DNA of 64,000 bases from contig JAETUM010000005.1 of the NCBI GenBank assembly GCA_021768625.1, forward strand, positions 1-64,000, given 5' to 3'. Position numbers and translations under genes: made by a program. The notes under the pieces were generated by a model, which searched no databases, was not told the DNA's origin, and saw nothing but the letters and a program-made list of their open reading frames with translations. This document shows positions 28,140 to 36,526 of this stretch, in pieces; the stretch's first letter is position 1; the number at the start of each line of letters is the position of its first letter. The stretch is from Candidatus Stoquefichus sp. GTDB taxonomy: Bacteria; Bacillota_I; Bacilli_A; Erysipelotrichales; Coprobacillaceae.

Positions 28140-28469
28140 ATGGAAGATAAGCTGATAAAAATAAAAAATGAAAACTTTGAAAAAGTAATTTTAATTGTAT
28201 TAATAGGAATTCTAGATTCTTTAAAAAATCATGTGATATCAATAGAAGAAGCAGAGAGGATTATTTTTTCTCCTTATATGGAGAATAGGCTAAGAAGAGA
28301 TAATGTTAGAAGTGAAATTATTGATATTATTATTTGTGGATGTGAACTTGAAGATATTGAATCCTTACTACCAGAAGAATTAGATAAAAATATAAATGAT
28401 TTATTAAATAGAACAATAGTACTTTTAAAACAATATGAGAAAATAGATGATAATTTTTGGATTCGTTAA
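28140..28469 (+). CDS. Small protein resembling DUF3969, probable immunity protein
   Basis: A 109-aa soluble protein starting at ATG 28140 behind AAAAGGGA; a GTG at 28122 is in frame but lacks a good RBS. It reads LIGILDSLKNHVISIEEAER, then FSPYMENRLRR, then IIICGCELEDIESLLPEELD. I recall a similar ILDSL...ISIEEAE...ELEDI.SLLP pattern in the DUF3969 family, which is common among toxin-island genes, but I cannot confirm it. About 210 bases before it (27929-28139) hold no intact gene; a short coding-like scrap ends at 28110. Confidence 0.6.
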   Translation: MEDKLIKIKNENFEKVILIVLIGILDSLKNHVISIEEAERIIFSPYMENRLRRDNVRSEIIDIIICGCELEDIESLLPEELDKNINDLLNRTIVLLKQYEKIDDNFWIR

Positions 28470-28569
28470 TAATAATTATATTTTAAATTGTTATTACTAT
28501 TTGAAAATTATCAAAGAATTTGTATATATAGATAATATGATTTTCATGAATTTAAGCTTATAGATTTAA

Positions 28570-29157
28570 ATACTAGCAGCAGATGTTATATTGAAACCAA
28601 TAAAATGGGCAGCAAAGAGTGTGATAGAGGCAGCAACAGCAATAGTCAAGAAGATACCAGACTTTGCATCAAAGGTATGTAAATTTCTTAAGTCTGTACC
28701 ATCAAAATTGCCAACATGGTTATTTGATAATAAAACAGTTAGATTCGTAAAAAAAGAGTGTTATGCATTTGCAGAATATATAAATAGGTTATTTAAAAAA
28801 TGCAATGAAGAAATATCTAAACATTTTATACGTAGTGAAGTTACTAAAAATCTTAAAGATTATGTTCTAAAGAATCATTGTCTTAAGAAAGTTTTACAAG
28901 AAGTAAAATATGTTCCAATAGAAAGATTAGCTAGAAAAAGCTTTTTTAATCCAAAATGGATCAAAGAACAAGTTTTAGATGCTACAAAATACGCATATAA
29001 TTATGCTATAAATTCTGGGAAAAAGAGGCATATTGCTTTAAAGTACAAGGGAAAAATTATTAATGTATTTGTTAAATCATCTGGAGAAGTGGACACAGTT
29101 TATGGGACCTATAAATATACAGCAAAACAATTAATGAAAATGGCAGGAAGAAAATAA
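28570..29157 (+). CDS. Displaced Rhs C-terminal toxin tip 1 (no start of its own)
   Basis: The frame is open from 28570 with no convincing RBS or ATG (first start TTG 28591). Residues up to about 65 form a pre-toxin segment (LKPIKWAAKSVIEAATAIVK, then KLPTWLFDNKTVR) nearly identical to that in the tip at 29981. The rest is unrelated to it and ends KGKIINVFVKSSGEVDTVYG followed by TYKYTAKQLMK. This is the signature of a displaced Rhs-CT cassette: common pre-toxin, different toxin. It may become active by recombining onto an rhs core. The nuclease class is not recognised. Its stop directly abuts the next ATG. Confidence 0.75.
   Translation: MLAADVILKPIKWAAKSVIEAATAIVKKIPDFASKVCKFLKSVPSKLPTWLFDNKTVRFVKKECYAFAEYINRLFKKCNEEISKHFIRSEVTKNLKDYVLKNHCLKKVLQEVKYVPIERLARKSFFNPKWIKEQVLDATKYAYNYAINSGKKRHIALKYKGKIINVFVKSSGEVDTVYGTYKYTAKQLMKMAGRK
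28578..28772 (+). repeat. 195-bp pre-toxin repeat, copy 1 (with 30175-30369)
   Basis: By eye about four differences in 195 bases from the copy at 30175-30369. It starts at AGCAGATGTTATATTG and ends at GCATTTGC, and both flanks diverge at once. It is long enough to serve as a recombination substrate for exchanging toxin tips. Confidence 0.9.
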
Positions 29158-29709
29158 ATGTTTAAATTAGAGTATCAAATTTTTGAAACTGATGAAGAAT
29201 TAAATAAAAATATAGATTTGATGAAAAAAGAAGGTATGAATACTATTTATGGATATATACTACTTACATTTAATTCAAATGAAATAGGAGATTTAATTTC
29301 TAATTATGGAATTATTAATCCAAATTTGGAAGAAAATGAGATGTATTTGTATGAAGAAAATTTATGCTGGTGGTTTGATACATTATTACGAGTGACAGAA
29401 TTATTAGATGATTATGAATATGTACGTTTTAAGGAATTAGAATCTTTAGATGCGTGGGTATCATTAGAAAAAGATAATAAAAAATTAAAAGTGATTAGTT
29501 TTTACTATTATGATAGGAAAACTCCAGATGTGATTAGTACAGAGAAAATACATAGTGATGATGTTGAGTTTCGCGAAGAAATTGATATAGAAGAATTTAG
29601 AAATAATATAATCATAAAAGTTAAAAAATTTATTAAAGAATTAGAAGAAATAAATCCAGATTTACTTCAATTAAGTGAAGTTGTAGAATTACTAGAGTTT
29701 ATTTCATAA
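29158..29709 (+). CDS. Putative immunity protein for toxin tip 1
   Basis: A 183-aa, strongly acidic soluble protein whose ATG directly follows the stop of the tip-1 frame. Recognisable stretches are LLTFNSNEIGDLISNYGIIN, the aromatic ENLCWWFDTLLRVTELL, SFYYYDRKTPDVIST and a Leu/Glu-rich C-terminal helix. The zero-base junction is typical of a toxin/immunity pair that moves as one unit. No known family is recognised; the role is inferred from order. Confidence 0.7.
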   Translation: MFKLEYQIFETDEELNKNIDLMKKEGMNTIYGYILLTFNSNEIGDLISNYGIINPNLEENEMYLYEENLCWWFDTLLRVTELLDDYEYVRFKELESLDAWVSLEKDNKKLKVISFYYYDRKTPDVISTEKIHSDDVEFREEIDIEEFRNNIIIKVKKFIKELEEINPDLLQLSEVVELLEFIS

Positions 29710-29765
29710 TAAAATTGTAACCATATAACAATAGAGATATATTATAAGAAGAAAATGATATGTGA

Positions 29766-29908
29766 AATCAAGTTATATTAAAATCTTTGATTAATAGCTA
29801 TGTGGATAGCCAACCACCATCTCACTTTAAACCTAGTCCATTTCAATGTGATAAATCAATTAGGAAGTATACAAAAAGGAAGTTAAAGAATTGTTTGAAA
29901 TATAATAA
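29766..29908 (+). pseudogene. Fragment of the shared immunity module, frameshifted
   Basis: One frame reads SQPPSHFKPSPFQCDKSI then RKYT. After an A5 tract near 29873-29877 the adjacent frame continues KKEVKELFEI to a stop. This matches the start of the helical module in the 519-aa protein (KECPFQTN...YSEKEAEEF) and the 231-aa protein (KPTPVDES...YTKKEAELMF). It is a third, dead copy that stops where the next toxin cassette begins. Confidence 0.6.
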
Positions 29909-29980
29909 TCTCTATTTTTAATAAAGTATAAAACAATTCAAGTCAAGAAAACCAATAATAATCTTCCTCAAAATAATGGA

Positions 29981-30835
29981 GTGGTAAAACCACAACCACA
30001 GACATGTTACAGTAGAGATCAATCATTAGACGCATTACAAATTGTATTAGATTTAATAGGATTTTTACCAGGATTAGGAGATATATGTGATGGAATAAAT
30101 GCAGTTATTTCCTATTTAAGAGAGAATTATGTAGATGCACTTATATCAGTAGGTTGCATAGTATTCTCTATGGTAGCAGATGTTATATTGAAACCAATAA
30201 AATGGGCGGCAAAGAGTGCGATAGAGGCAGCAACAGCAATAGTCAAGAAGATACCAGACTTTGCATCAAAGGTATGTAAATTTCTTAAGTCTGTACCATC
30301 GAAATTGCCAACATGGTTATTTGATAATAAAACAGTTAGATCCGTAAAAAAAGAGTGTTATGCATTTGCTGATTATATTACAAAATTATTTCAAAATCTC
30401 AAGGTTTGGGAAATCAAACCTATTCCACGTGGAAAAGAAATAGAGAAAGTTTTAGCAAAAACAAAATATTTATTTCATGAGCATGTAGGAAAACTTGCAG
30501 GAGGTTATTTCCCAGCTTTTGATTTTATAAAAGGTAAAAAAAGTATTAGTGTCAAAAGCTTAAACATGGGTGTAGGAAAATATACTGATCCTGATAAAGC
30601 TATAAAACAAATCAATAAATATGTAGACGATCTTATAAACAGTAAAACAAAAATTAGTAATTTGAAAAGAGGAAAAAATGATAAGACGGTTCAAAAATGG
30701 TTGAAAAGAGCCGCAGATGTTACCGAAAAGCAATTAGATATATATGTACCAAAAGGAACGTCTCACTTGATTGATAAGAAAAAAATTAAAAGCGGGAAAA
30801 AAATAGTTATTAATATTATTGAATATGGAAGGTAA
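29981..30835 (+). CDS. Displaced Rhs C-terminal toxin tip 2, CdiA-CT-type PD-(D/E)xK DNase-like
   Basis: The frame opens at GTG 29981, without a strong RBS, in a linker typical of Rhs tips (VVKPQPQTCYSRDQS). A hydrophobic pre-toxin region follows (LDLIGFLPGLGDICDGI), then the segment shared with tip 1. The toxin part has PRGKEIEKVL, FPAFDFIKG, SISVKSLNMG and INKYVDDL. This order (RG..IE, FP..D, S.KS, YvD.L) matches the CdiA C-terminal endonuclease family of restriction-endonuclease fold, with E, D and K as probable catalytic residues. Family call is from recalled motifs. Without its own signal or shell it should be silent unless recombined. Confidence 0.75.
   Translation: MVKPQPQTCYSRDQSLDALQIVLDLIGFLPGLGDICDGINAVISYLRENYVDALISVGCIVFSMVADVILKPIKWAAKSAIEAATAIVKKIPDFASKVCKFLKSVPSKLPTWLFDNKTVRSVKKECYAFADYITKLFQNLKVWEIKPIPRGKEIEKVLAKTKYLFHEHVGKLAGGYFPAFDFIKGKKSISVKSLNMGVGKYTDPDKAIKQINKYVDDLINSKTKISNLKRGKNDKTVQKWLKRAADVTEKQLDIYVPKGTSHLIDKKKIKSGKKIVINIIEYGR
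30175..30369 (+). repeat. 195-bp pre-toxin repeat, copy 2 (with 28578-28772)
   Basis: This is the partner of copy 1. It encodes the end of the pre-toxin region; the sequence after 30369 is toxin-specific. Confidence 0.9.
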
Positions 30836-30839
30836 AATT

Positions 30840-32105
30840 ATGTATGAGAGAAATAGAATAGGAATTGAAATATCATTTAAAACAACAGATTTTATGAAAT
30901 CAACATTTATTATAGATATGTTAGAATTGGTTGATTTTAATGAGAAATATGAATTAAAAAAATGTTGGGGAAATATAAAAGGAAAATATTTAAAAAAAGA
31001 GTTGTTTCATATATTTAAAGATATTCCTTTCTATTCTCCTCATTTAAGATTTTTGTTTGAATGTAATGATATTGAATTGGAAATATGTAATTCATGGATT
31101 TCTGGATTTAGTCATATAGATATTAGAGGATTAGAAAAAATTAATATTGTCTTAGATGTTCTTCAAGAATTATGTCAATATTTTAAGAATAATTTTTTCT
31201 CGATTTTATGTTATGACTTAGAGTTTATGTATAAACAAAGTGTAGAATCTCCTTATGAGAATTTTATTACTGATTTTCTTGGTTTGTCTTTTACTGAATA
31301 TAATGCTGGATATATATTTGATAATTATGGTATATCATTTGGCTCTTGTTGGAAGATGTATTATGGAAAATACTTTTATGATTTTATTCCTAAAGGAAAA
31401 TTATTATCTTTTCATGATGGATATCAAAACTATGAAGAAGATGGCATTGTTAAAACAACATTATTTGAAAATCCTTTCGAGTCATCTAAAACAGAAAATA
31501 TGTTAGTTCAGAAACAATATAAGAAAAAAATGAATTTTAATTATTTTAATAAATATTTGAGAAAAAATTGGTATCATGTTGAAGAAAACAATACGGATTA
31601 TTTAAAAGGATATGAGGATGAAAGATGTTATTATATAGAAGATAAACCACAAAATAAGTATATTATAGATTTATTGTCTGGAGAAACTTTGATATTAAAG
31701 AAGTATAAAAAATCAGTATTTTATTTCATGGATGATGATTTAGGGGTAGGAGAATGTTATGCAATATTCTTATATATAAATGATGGGAATTTTCCAAAGG
31801 ATACAAGTATAGAAGAACCACCTGCTAGATTAACAGTAATGGCAAAGTGGACTAATAAAAGTATTAAAGAAGATGCATTAGAAAATGGATATAAATATAA
31901 AAGAATAAGTTCTTCTCATTATGTAATGGAAAAAGAAGATGAAAAGAGTATTATCATTAGACATCTTTATACTACAAAAGAAGAAGAGGAATATGAAATA
32001 GATTTAGAAGTAACAAAATCTAAATTAACAGAAGAAGAGCTTGCTAATGTACTAGATGAATATAATAAAATGATAAAATCAAAGAGAGTAAGAGGTGTCG
32101 AATAA
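30840..32105 (+). CDS. Two-part putative immunity protein for toxin tip 2
   Basis: A 421-aa soluble protein from ATG 30840, seven bases after GGAAGG and five bases after the tip-2 stop. The N-terminal ~220 residues are aromatic-rich (IGIEISFKTTDFMKSTFIID, GFSHIDIRGLEKINIVLDVL). The remaining part is beta-rich with an acidic helical end (KSKLTEEELANVLDEYNKM). No family is recognised for either half. The stop overlaps the next ATG by one base, so both downstream genes are translated together. Direct adjacency to the DNase-like tip supports an immunity role. Confidence 0.7.
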   Translation: MYERNRIGIEISFKTTDFMKSTFIIDMLELVDFNEKYELKKCWGNIKGKYLKKELFHIFKDIPFYSPHLRFLFECNDIELEICNSWISGFSHIDIRGLEKINIVLDVLQELCQYFKNNFFSILCYDLEFMYKQSVESPYENFITDFLGLSFTEYNAGYIFDNYGISFGSCWKMYYGKYFYDFIPKGKLLSFHDGYQNYEEDGIVKTTLFENPFESSKTENMLVQKQYKKKMNFNYFNKYLRKNWYHVEENNTDYLKGYEDERCYYIEDKPQNKYIIDLLSGETLILKKYKKSVFYFMDDDLGVGECYAIFLYINDGNFPKDTSIEEPPARLTVMAKWTNKSIKEDALENGYKYKRISSSHYVMEKEDEKSIIIRHLYTTKEEEEYEIDLEVTKSKLTEEELANVLDEYNKMIKSKRVRGVE

Positions 32106-32800
32106 TGTTTTTTAAGAAAAAGGAAGAATTTAAAGAAGAAAAAATTGAAGGTGATTTTGTAACTTTTAAAGTATCAATAAATGAGAATCCATCAATAAAT
32201 CGTCAACAAGATCCATTATATAACAAACATTTATATACAATTGAAAAAGACTATGGTTTTAAACCAACACCTGTAGATGAAAGTAAACCTATTGAACAGT
32301 ATACAAAGAAAGAAGCAGAATTGATGTTTGAATGGTATTTAGATGATTTACCAAAAAGAACAGAATATCTATTTGATTATATCAATAGGACAGAATCAAT
32401 AGAATTAAAATACGATTTCGAAACATTTAAAAAAGTTATGAAATGGTTTGAAAACAATATAACTGTTACATATAAAAGTGAAAAAGAGATGGATATAGAA
32501 AGAAATTTAGCTCCTGAAATTGCTAGAGGACATATTCCCAATTATGAATTTACAGAAGATACATTATTATTAATAGTAGTTATTGGTGGATATTTAGGAC
32601 AAGTTATGATACAAGAAATACTAAATACAAAATGGATCATAGATAAGTATAAGAAAAGTCCTACATATAACAGAGCAGTTATAATAAAGGAAAGTGGGTT
32701 TAAGCTTCCGATAACAACAATCATGGAAAACTTTTCTAGATGTATCGTTGAAGGAATAGATGTAGGCATTGATGAAGCTATAGAATCGTGGTGTTTATAG
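32105..32800 (+). CDS. Putative immunity protein carrying the shared helical module
   Basis: A 231-aa protein coupled to the preceding gene. After a charged N-terminal ~60 residues it has the module KPIEQYTKKEAELMFEWYL, then IELKYDFETFKKVMKWF, then a helical end with IVVIGGYLGQVM and NFSRCIVEGID. It aligns with the last ~170 residues of the 519-aa protein after rhs (EYSEKEAEEFFQSFI, ISLEYDYETFERVIDWYF, AYVGTYIGKM, ISRCLLDRKS). The module is thus used alone here and fused to a propeller there. It resembles no family I can name. Confidence 0.75.
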   Translation: MFFKKKEEFKEEKIEGDFVTFKVSINENPSINRQQDPLYNKHLYTIEKDYGFKPTPVDESKPIEQYTKKEAELMFEWYLDDLPKRTEYLFDYINRTESIELKYDFETFKKVMKWFENNITVTYKSEKEMDIERNLAPEIARGHIPNYEFTEDTLLLIVVIGGYLGQVMIQEILNTKWIIDKYKKSPTYNRAVIIKESGFKLPITTIMENFSRCIVEGIDVGIDEAIESWCL

Positions 32801-32946
32801 ATAGAAAAATTATTTAGAGAAGTTTGTTTTTAATTGATTTTGATTTAAGAAATGGTGTTAATAATTTATAGATACAATTGAACAGAAATTATTGTTTTTA
32901 ATTATTTTTAATAATTATTTGAACCTCTCGCATTTATTGTACTTAG
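32801..32946. other. AT-rich stretch without a recognisable gene
   Basis: No coding frame, clear promoter or terminator is seen between the 231-aa gene and the toxin fragment that follows. Confidence 0.5.
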
Positions 32947-33225
32947 GGAGCTTTAAAATATAAAGGAATAGAAAGCAAGTATAAATTTTATTTAGACATA
33001 GCAAGATCAGTTATTATTACTCATTTTCAGTTTATAAATAATCCAGTTAATCTTATATATATTCCAAAACAATTACATAAATATTGTCATACTGAAAAAT
33101 ATTATTGGTCGATAAGAAGTAATTTTAAGATAACAGATAAAGTATCTTTGAGAAAAAATTATGTAGCAGTAAAGCTAGGAAAGTATAGAACAGCATTAAT
33201 GTGGTTAGGAAAATTTGTGAAATAG
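32947..33225 (+). pseudogene. Orphan C-terminal fragment homologous to the rhs HNH tip
   Basis: The open frame has no start codon or RBS and ends at TAG 33225. Its ~92 residues align with the last ~90 residues of the rhs tip: KFYLDIARSVI versus DFYLNIPREVL, QLHKYCHTEKYYWSI versus MVHRYIHTKLYYQSL, and AVKLGKYRTALMWLG versus KVILILGKYRMILKGL. The HHIVP half of the nuclease motif is missing. This is the stump of a diverged older tip of the same toxin family. Confidence 0.75.
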
Positions 33226-33226
33226 T

Positions 33227-33610
33227 TATTTTTATTCAAAATCAGATGAATGTTATGAATATAATGATATTACTAATATCACATAATTTAATATATCATA
33301 CAATACAGAAACTTATTTTGAAAAAAATTATAATCCATTAGAAGATAGCTATTATAGAGTTATGCCAGACAAGCAACATACTATGCAAAGATGGAGTTAT
33401 GCATATTTATGCGGTGATGAGGAAAAGGTGTTGAATGAAGAAACGTATCAAGTTTTATTTGATTGGTATAAGCAGGAAGGCATTAAAAATATTGGATATG
33501 AAGATGAGCAAATGATGGATGCATGTGTTGGTCCAATTGGATATCAAGAAGTGTTAGATATTATAACAAAAGTTGCTTTTAGAATTCAAAAAGAAGATGA
33601 TTTTTTATAA
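33227..33610 (+). pseudogene. Immunity-like gene interrupted by an in-frame stop
   Basis: One frame reads through SKSDECYEYNDITNIT, a TAA at 33284-33286, then NISYNTETYFEKNYNPLEDS and on to TYQVLFDWYKQEGIKNIGYE, MMDACVGPIGYQEVLDIITK and the stop at 33610. The second part can start at ATG 33362 (82 aa), but the coding sense begins well before that ATG. The C-terminal pattern LFDWYK.EGI.NIGYE...GP.GY.E looks like a conserved small-protein family I cannot name. Confidence 0.55.
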
Positions 33611-33612
33611 AA

Positions 33613-33732
33613 AACCTGGTTCAATGTTATTGTGTGCATGGTGTGTGTAAAGAAATTGCCCAAGTTAGTGATAATATTAATCCAAGAGATTGGATACCTG
33701 ATAAAAATATTATTAATCCATATAAACCGTAA
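33613..33732 (+). pseudogene. Short C-terminal coding scrap
   Basis: A 39-codon open frame without a start reads HGVCKEIAQVSDNINPRDW followed by a Pro/Asn-rich end to TAA. It looks like the tail of a lost protein rather than random sequence. Low certainty. Confidence 0.3.
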
Positions 33733-33750
33733 TTAAGGAGTGATTTATTT

Positions 33751-34167
33751 ATGAGATTCAAGAAGTTTTTGAAAGATATACCATTAGTAGATTTAAAGGG
33801 AATGGATTTATGTAGTATTATTTCTTTTAAAGAAAAATTATTATCATTAAATAAAAAAGAATTGTATGTTTTGAATGAATCTTATATTTTAGCACCATAT
33901 TATATTTCAAATAATCGAATATATGAATTGTATGAATTTGATTTATATATATCAAATGAGTTTATGGATGTATATAGTTATTTAGAAAATAAAGCAGTTA
34001 ATACAATTGAAAATATATCACAGGATATAATAGATAGAACAAAAAAATGTTTTATAAGTGTATACAACAATAATGAATATAATATATATCAAGAACTTAA
34101 AGACTATCTAGAATTTATAACAAATTCGCAAGAATTTTCTAATAGAGTAGAGGAGGCTTATAGTTAA
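33751..34167 (+). CDS. Putative immunity protein, 138 aa
   Basis: A 138-aa soluble protein with a good AAGGAG site. It begins MRFKKFLKDIPLVDLKGMDL and continues with helical, Tyr/Asn-rich sequence (ELYVLNESYILAPYY). The C-terminal half is acidic and helical. No family is recognised. There is no intact toxin directly upstream, so it may be an orphan immunity gene kept against tips used by relatives; that is inference. Confidence 0.6.
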   Translation: MRFKKFLKDIPLVDLKGMDLCSIISFKEKLLSLNKKELYVLNESYILAPYYISNNRIYELYEFDLYISNEFMDVYSYLENKAVNTIENISQDIIDRTKKCFISVYNNNEYNIYQELKDYLEFITNSQEFSNRVEEAYS

Positions 34168-34196
34168 AAATTCGATAAGCAAAACATTTATTTTGA

Positions 34197-34424
34197 AATA
34201 TATTAAAGTTTAATAATAGATTTCAATACAAAATATTTAAATATGAGGAACTAACAAAGCAATTTTTAAACATAATATTAAAGAGTTTAAGACTTAATAT
34301 TGATAATGAAAATATATTAAAGGATTTTCATTGTTTTATGGAACATTATTTAGAAGATATATCTTACTTATCATTTCGAGATAGTTTTGAACAAATAATA
34401 ACAAATGATAAGAATATATACTAA
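34197..34424 (+). pseudogene. Coding fragment without a start
   Basis: The frame after a TGA runs 75 codons to TAA 34422-34424 and reads KYEELTKQFLNIILKSLRL then LEDISYLSFRDSFEQIITN. It has no start codon with an RBS. It may be the end of a dead immunity gene. Bases 34425-34550 hold nothing recognisable. Confidence 0.4.
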
Positions 34425-34550
34425 GCATACTCAATTGTATTTTTTATAGAAGTTGAAAGATTATAAATATTGTTGTAGAGTTAAAATTACTTGATATAGT
34501 AGAAAAATCATTAAAAAATAAAATATGATAAGGAGTAAGAGTAATATAAA

Positions 34551-35057
34551 ATGATGATTAATGAAATAGTAATATATATAGATTGTTGTCCAAATTATAA
34601 TCAAATTGAAAATTTGTTTATTAAAATATTGGAGATAGAGTCAAATGATTTGTCTATAAAATATACAATGATGGATGATTGGTTTTTTACAAATGAAAAG
34701 AAAGTTTCTGTAATTGATACTAAAAATTTAAGTGACAAAATATGTCGTATTGAATTATTTGAAAACAAAAGTAGTAGAGGTATTATAACAATCGAAATGA
34801 ATGATGGAATTTATCAAATCGATATGTATGTAAGAAATAATTTTATTCATAAAGTAGATTTGCAATTTGTTGAAAATGTAAAACAAATCTTTAATTCATT
34901 TAGATTCATTGCTATAGGTGATGATTTTCTTATAGGGGAAGGTAATAATATAAAAAATATCATTTCATCATCTAGTGGTGTAGAACTATGGATTTTTCCT
35001 TTTGATAATGATAAGAAAATAATTCAAAAATTAAATTTGTTAAATGAAGCTATTTAA
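34551..35057 (+). CDS. Putative immunity protein, 168 aa
   Basis: A 168-aa soluble alpha/beta protein beginning MMINEIVIYIDCCPNYNQIE, with GIITIEMNDGIYQIDMYVRN in the middle and GVELWIFPFDND near the end. AAGGAGT lies about 13 bases upstream, slightly far. No family is recognised and no toxin is adjacent. The region after it (35058-35275) holds no clear gene. Confidence 0.6.
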   Translation: MMINEIVIYIDCCPNYNQIENLFIKILEIESNDLSIKYTMMDDWFFTNEKKVSVIDTKNLSDKICRIELFENKSSRGIITIEMNDGIYQIDMYVRNNFIHKVDLQFVENVKQIFNSFRFIAIGDDFLIGEGNNIKNIISSSSGVELWIFPFDNDKKIIQKLNLLNEAI

Positions 35058-35275
35058 TAAACTTTGTAATATGGAAGAATTACATACTATTTTTAGAGTT
35101 GTAAGAGTAAAATAGTTTATCATCTGATATGTTATTTATGGATATTAGCTGATTAAAGCAGAGAGGAGTATTCTAAAAAAAGATATTGGGAGCTATTAGA
35201 TATATATAGTGTAGAAAATATATTATAATAGCGACTAATGGAGAAATATTATTTCTTGGATTGGGTAGACAAATA

Positions 35276-35584
35276 ATGAATAATGAATTTTATGGAACAA
35301 TAGCAAAAATAGAAAAATTAGTTTCAGAATATAGAGTATCAAATTATGGGGTAGGACCTTATGATGTGTTTAAAGTTAAAATTTTTTATGATGGAAAATA
35401 TTATGAAGGATATACAAATATACAAATTATAGATCAAATAGGAGACTATTATGTTGCTCTTGGAACAGGAAAAACAGAAGAAGAGGCCCTAGAGGATACA
35501 ATTCATCGTTTTTTTGAGAAGACATCATGGAAAGATGAATGGAACGAAGAAGATTTTGATTGGATTGATTCAGATGATTTTTGA
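35276..35584 (+). CDS. Tandem small acidic protein, copy 1
   Basis: A 102-aa acidic protein. The start is set at ATG 35276 by comparison with copy 2 (MDNEFYGTIAKIEKL); a TTG 15 bases upstream is less likely. It reads EYRVSNYGVGPYDVFKVKIF, then TEEEALEDTIHRFFE, and ends EEDFDWIDSDDF. Copies 2 and 3 follow directly, giving a tandem set. No family is recognised. Small acidic proteins in such arrays are usually immunity proteins; that is inference. The RBS here is weak. Confidence 0.65.
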   Translation: MNNEFYGTIAKIEKLVSEYRVSNYGVGPYDVFKVKIFYDGKYYEGYTNIQIIDQIGDYYVALGTGKTEEEALEDTIHRFFEKTSWKDEWNEEDFDWIDSDDF

Positions 35585-35625
35585 TAGATGATTATGATCT
35601 ATGATATGTAAAGGAGAGATAAATA

Positions 35626-35934
35626 GTGGATAATGAGTTTTATGGAACAATAGCAAAAATTGAAAAATTAGTTTCAGAATATAGAGTATCAAATTATGGG
35701 GTAGGACCTTATGATGCATTTAAAGTTAGGATATTCTATGATGGAGAATATTATGAGAGTCGTACAAATATACAAATTATAGATGAAATTGGAAATTATT
35801 ATGGAGCTCTTGGAATTGGAAAGACAGAAGAAGAGGCTCTAGAGGACACAATTCACCAGTTTTTTGAAATGACATCATGGAAAGATGAATGGAATGATGA
35901 GGATTTTGATTGGGCAGATCCAGATGATTTTTAA
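35626..35934 (+). CDS. Tandem small acidic protein, copy 2
   Basis: A 102-aa near-duplicate of copy 1 in both DNA and protein, with changes concentrated in the middle (ESRTNIQIIDEIG) and end (EEDFDW becomes DEDFDWADPDDF). The start is GTG 35626 behind a good AAAGGAG site. The close DNA match shows a recent tandem duplication of about 350 bp. Confidence 0.7.
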   Translation: MDNEFYGTIAKIEKLVSEYRVSNYGVGPYDAFKVRIFYDGEYYESRTNIQIIDEIGNYYGALGIGKTEEEALEDTIHQFFEMTSWKDEWNDEDFDWADPDDF

Positions 35935-36059
35935 TTATTCATTTATAATTATTAAACAGTAAGTAATGAGAAGAGAAAGTTTGATTTTAATATAAAATAT
36001 ATGATTTTAAACTTTCTTTATCTATTTATAAAAGAGAAAACAATATAATTGGAGGAATT

Positions 36060-36368
36060 ATGATAAAGAAGTATAATGGAAAAGAATTAAACATAGAGAA
36101 ATTAGTTGCTGAATATGCTGTGTGGGAGTTATATATAAGTCCATATGGCAAATTTAAGGTAAGAGTATTTTATGATGGGGAAAAATATACAAGTCATACC
36201 AATATAATGGTTATTGATCAAGAGGGAATATATCATAGTGTTACAGCTAGTTCTCATACAATGGAGGATATATTAGATGAAACTATACAACAATTTTTTA
36301 AGATGACAGAGTGGAAAAAAGATTGGAAAGAAGAGGATTTCGATTGGGTTAATCCAAATGAATTTTAG
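36060..36368 (+). CDS. Tandem small acidic protein, copy 3 (diverged)
   Basis: A 102-aa paralogue sharing the same plan: NIEKLVAEYAVWELYISPYG, KVRVFYDGEKYTSHTNI, DETIQQFFKMTEWKKDW and EEDFDWVNPNEF. It is clearly older than the copy 1/copy 2 split. GGAGG precedes the ATG. Keeping three versions fits a set of immunity proteins against related toxins. Confidence 0.65.
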   Translation: MIKKYNGKELNIEKLVAEYAVWELYISPYGKFKVRVFYDGEKYTSHTNIMVIDQEGIYHSVTASSHTMEDILDETIQQFFKMTEWKKDWKEEDFDWVNPNEF

Positions 36369-36526
36369 AAAATGATAGTAATAGGATAGTATATTAGTTT
36401 GAGATAGATACATTATATCCTTTGGTAAAAATAGGGTTTGTAAATATGTTATAGAAAAATTTAGAGTGAGAGCTTTGGAACAATAAGAAGGTACGATATT
36501 TAACAGTTACTAATCCTAAATTTAAA

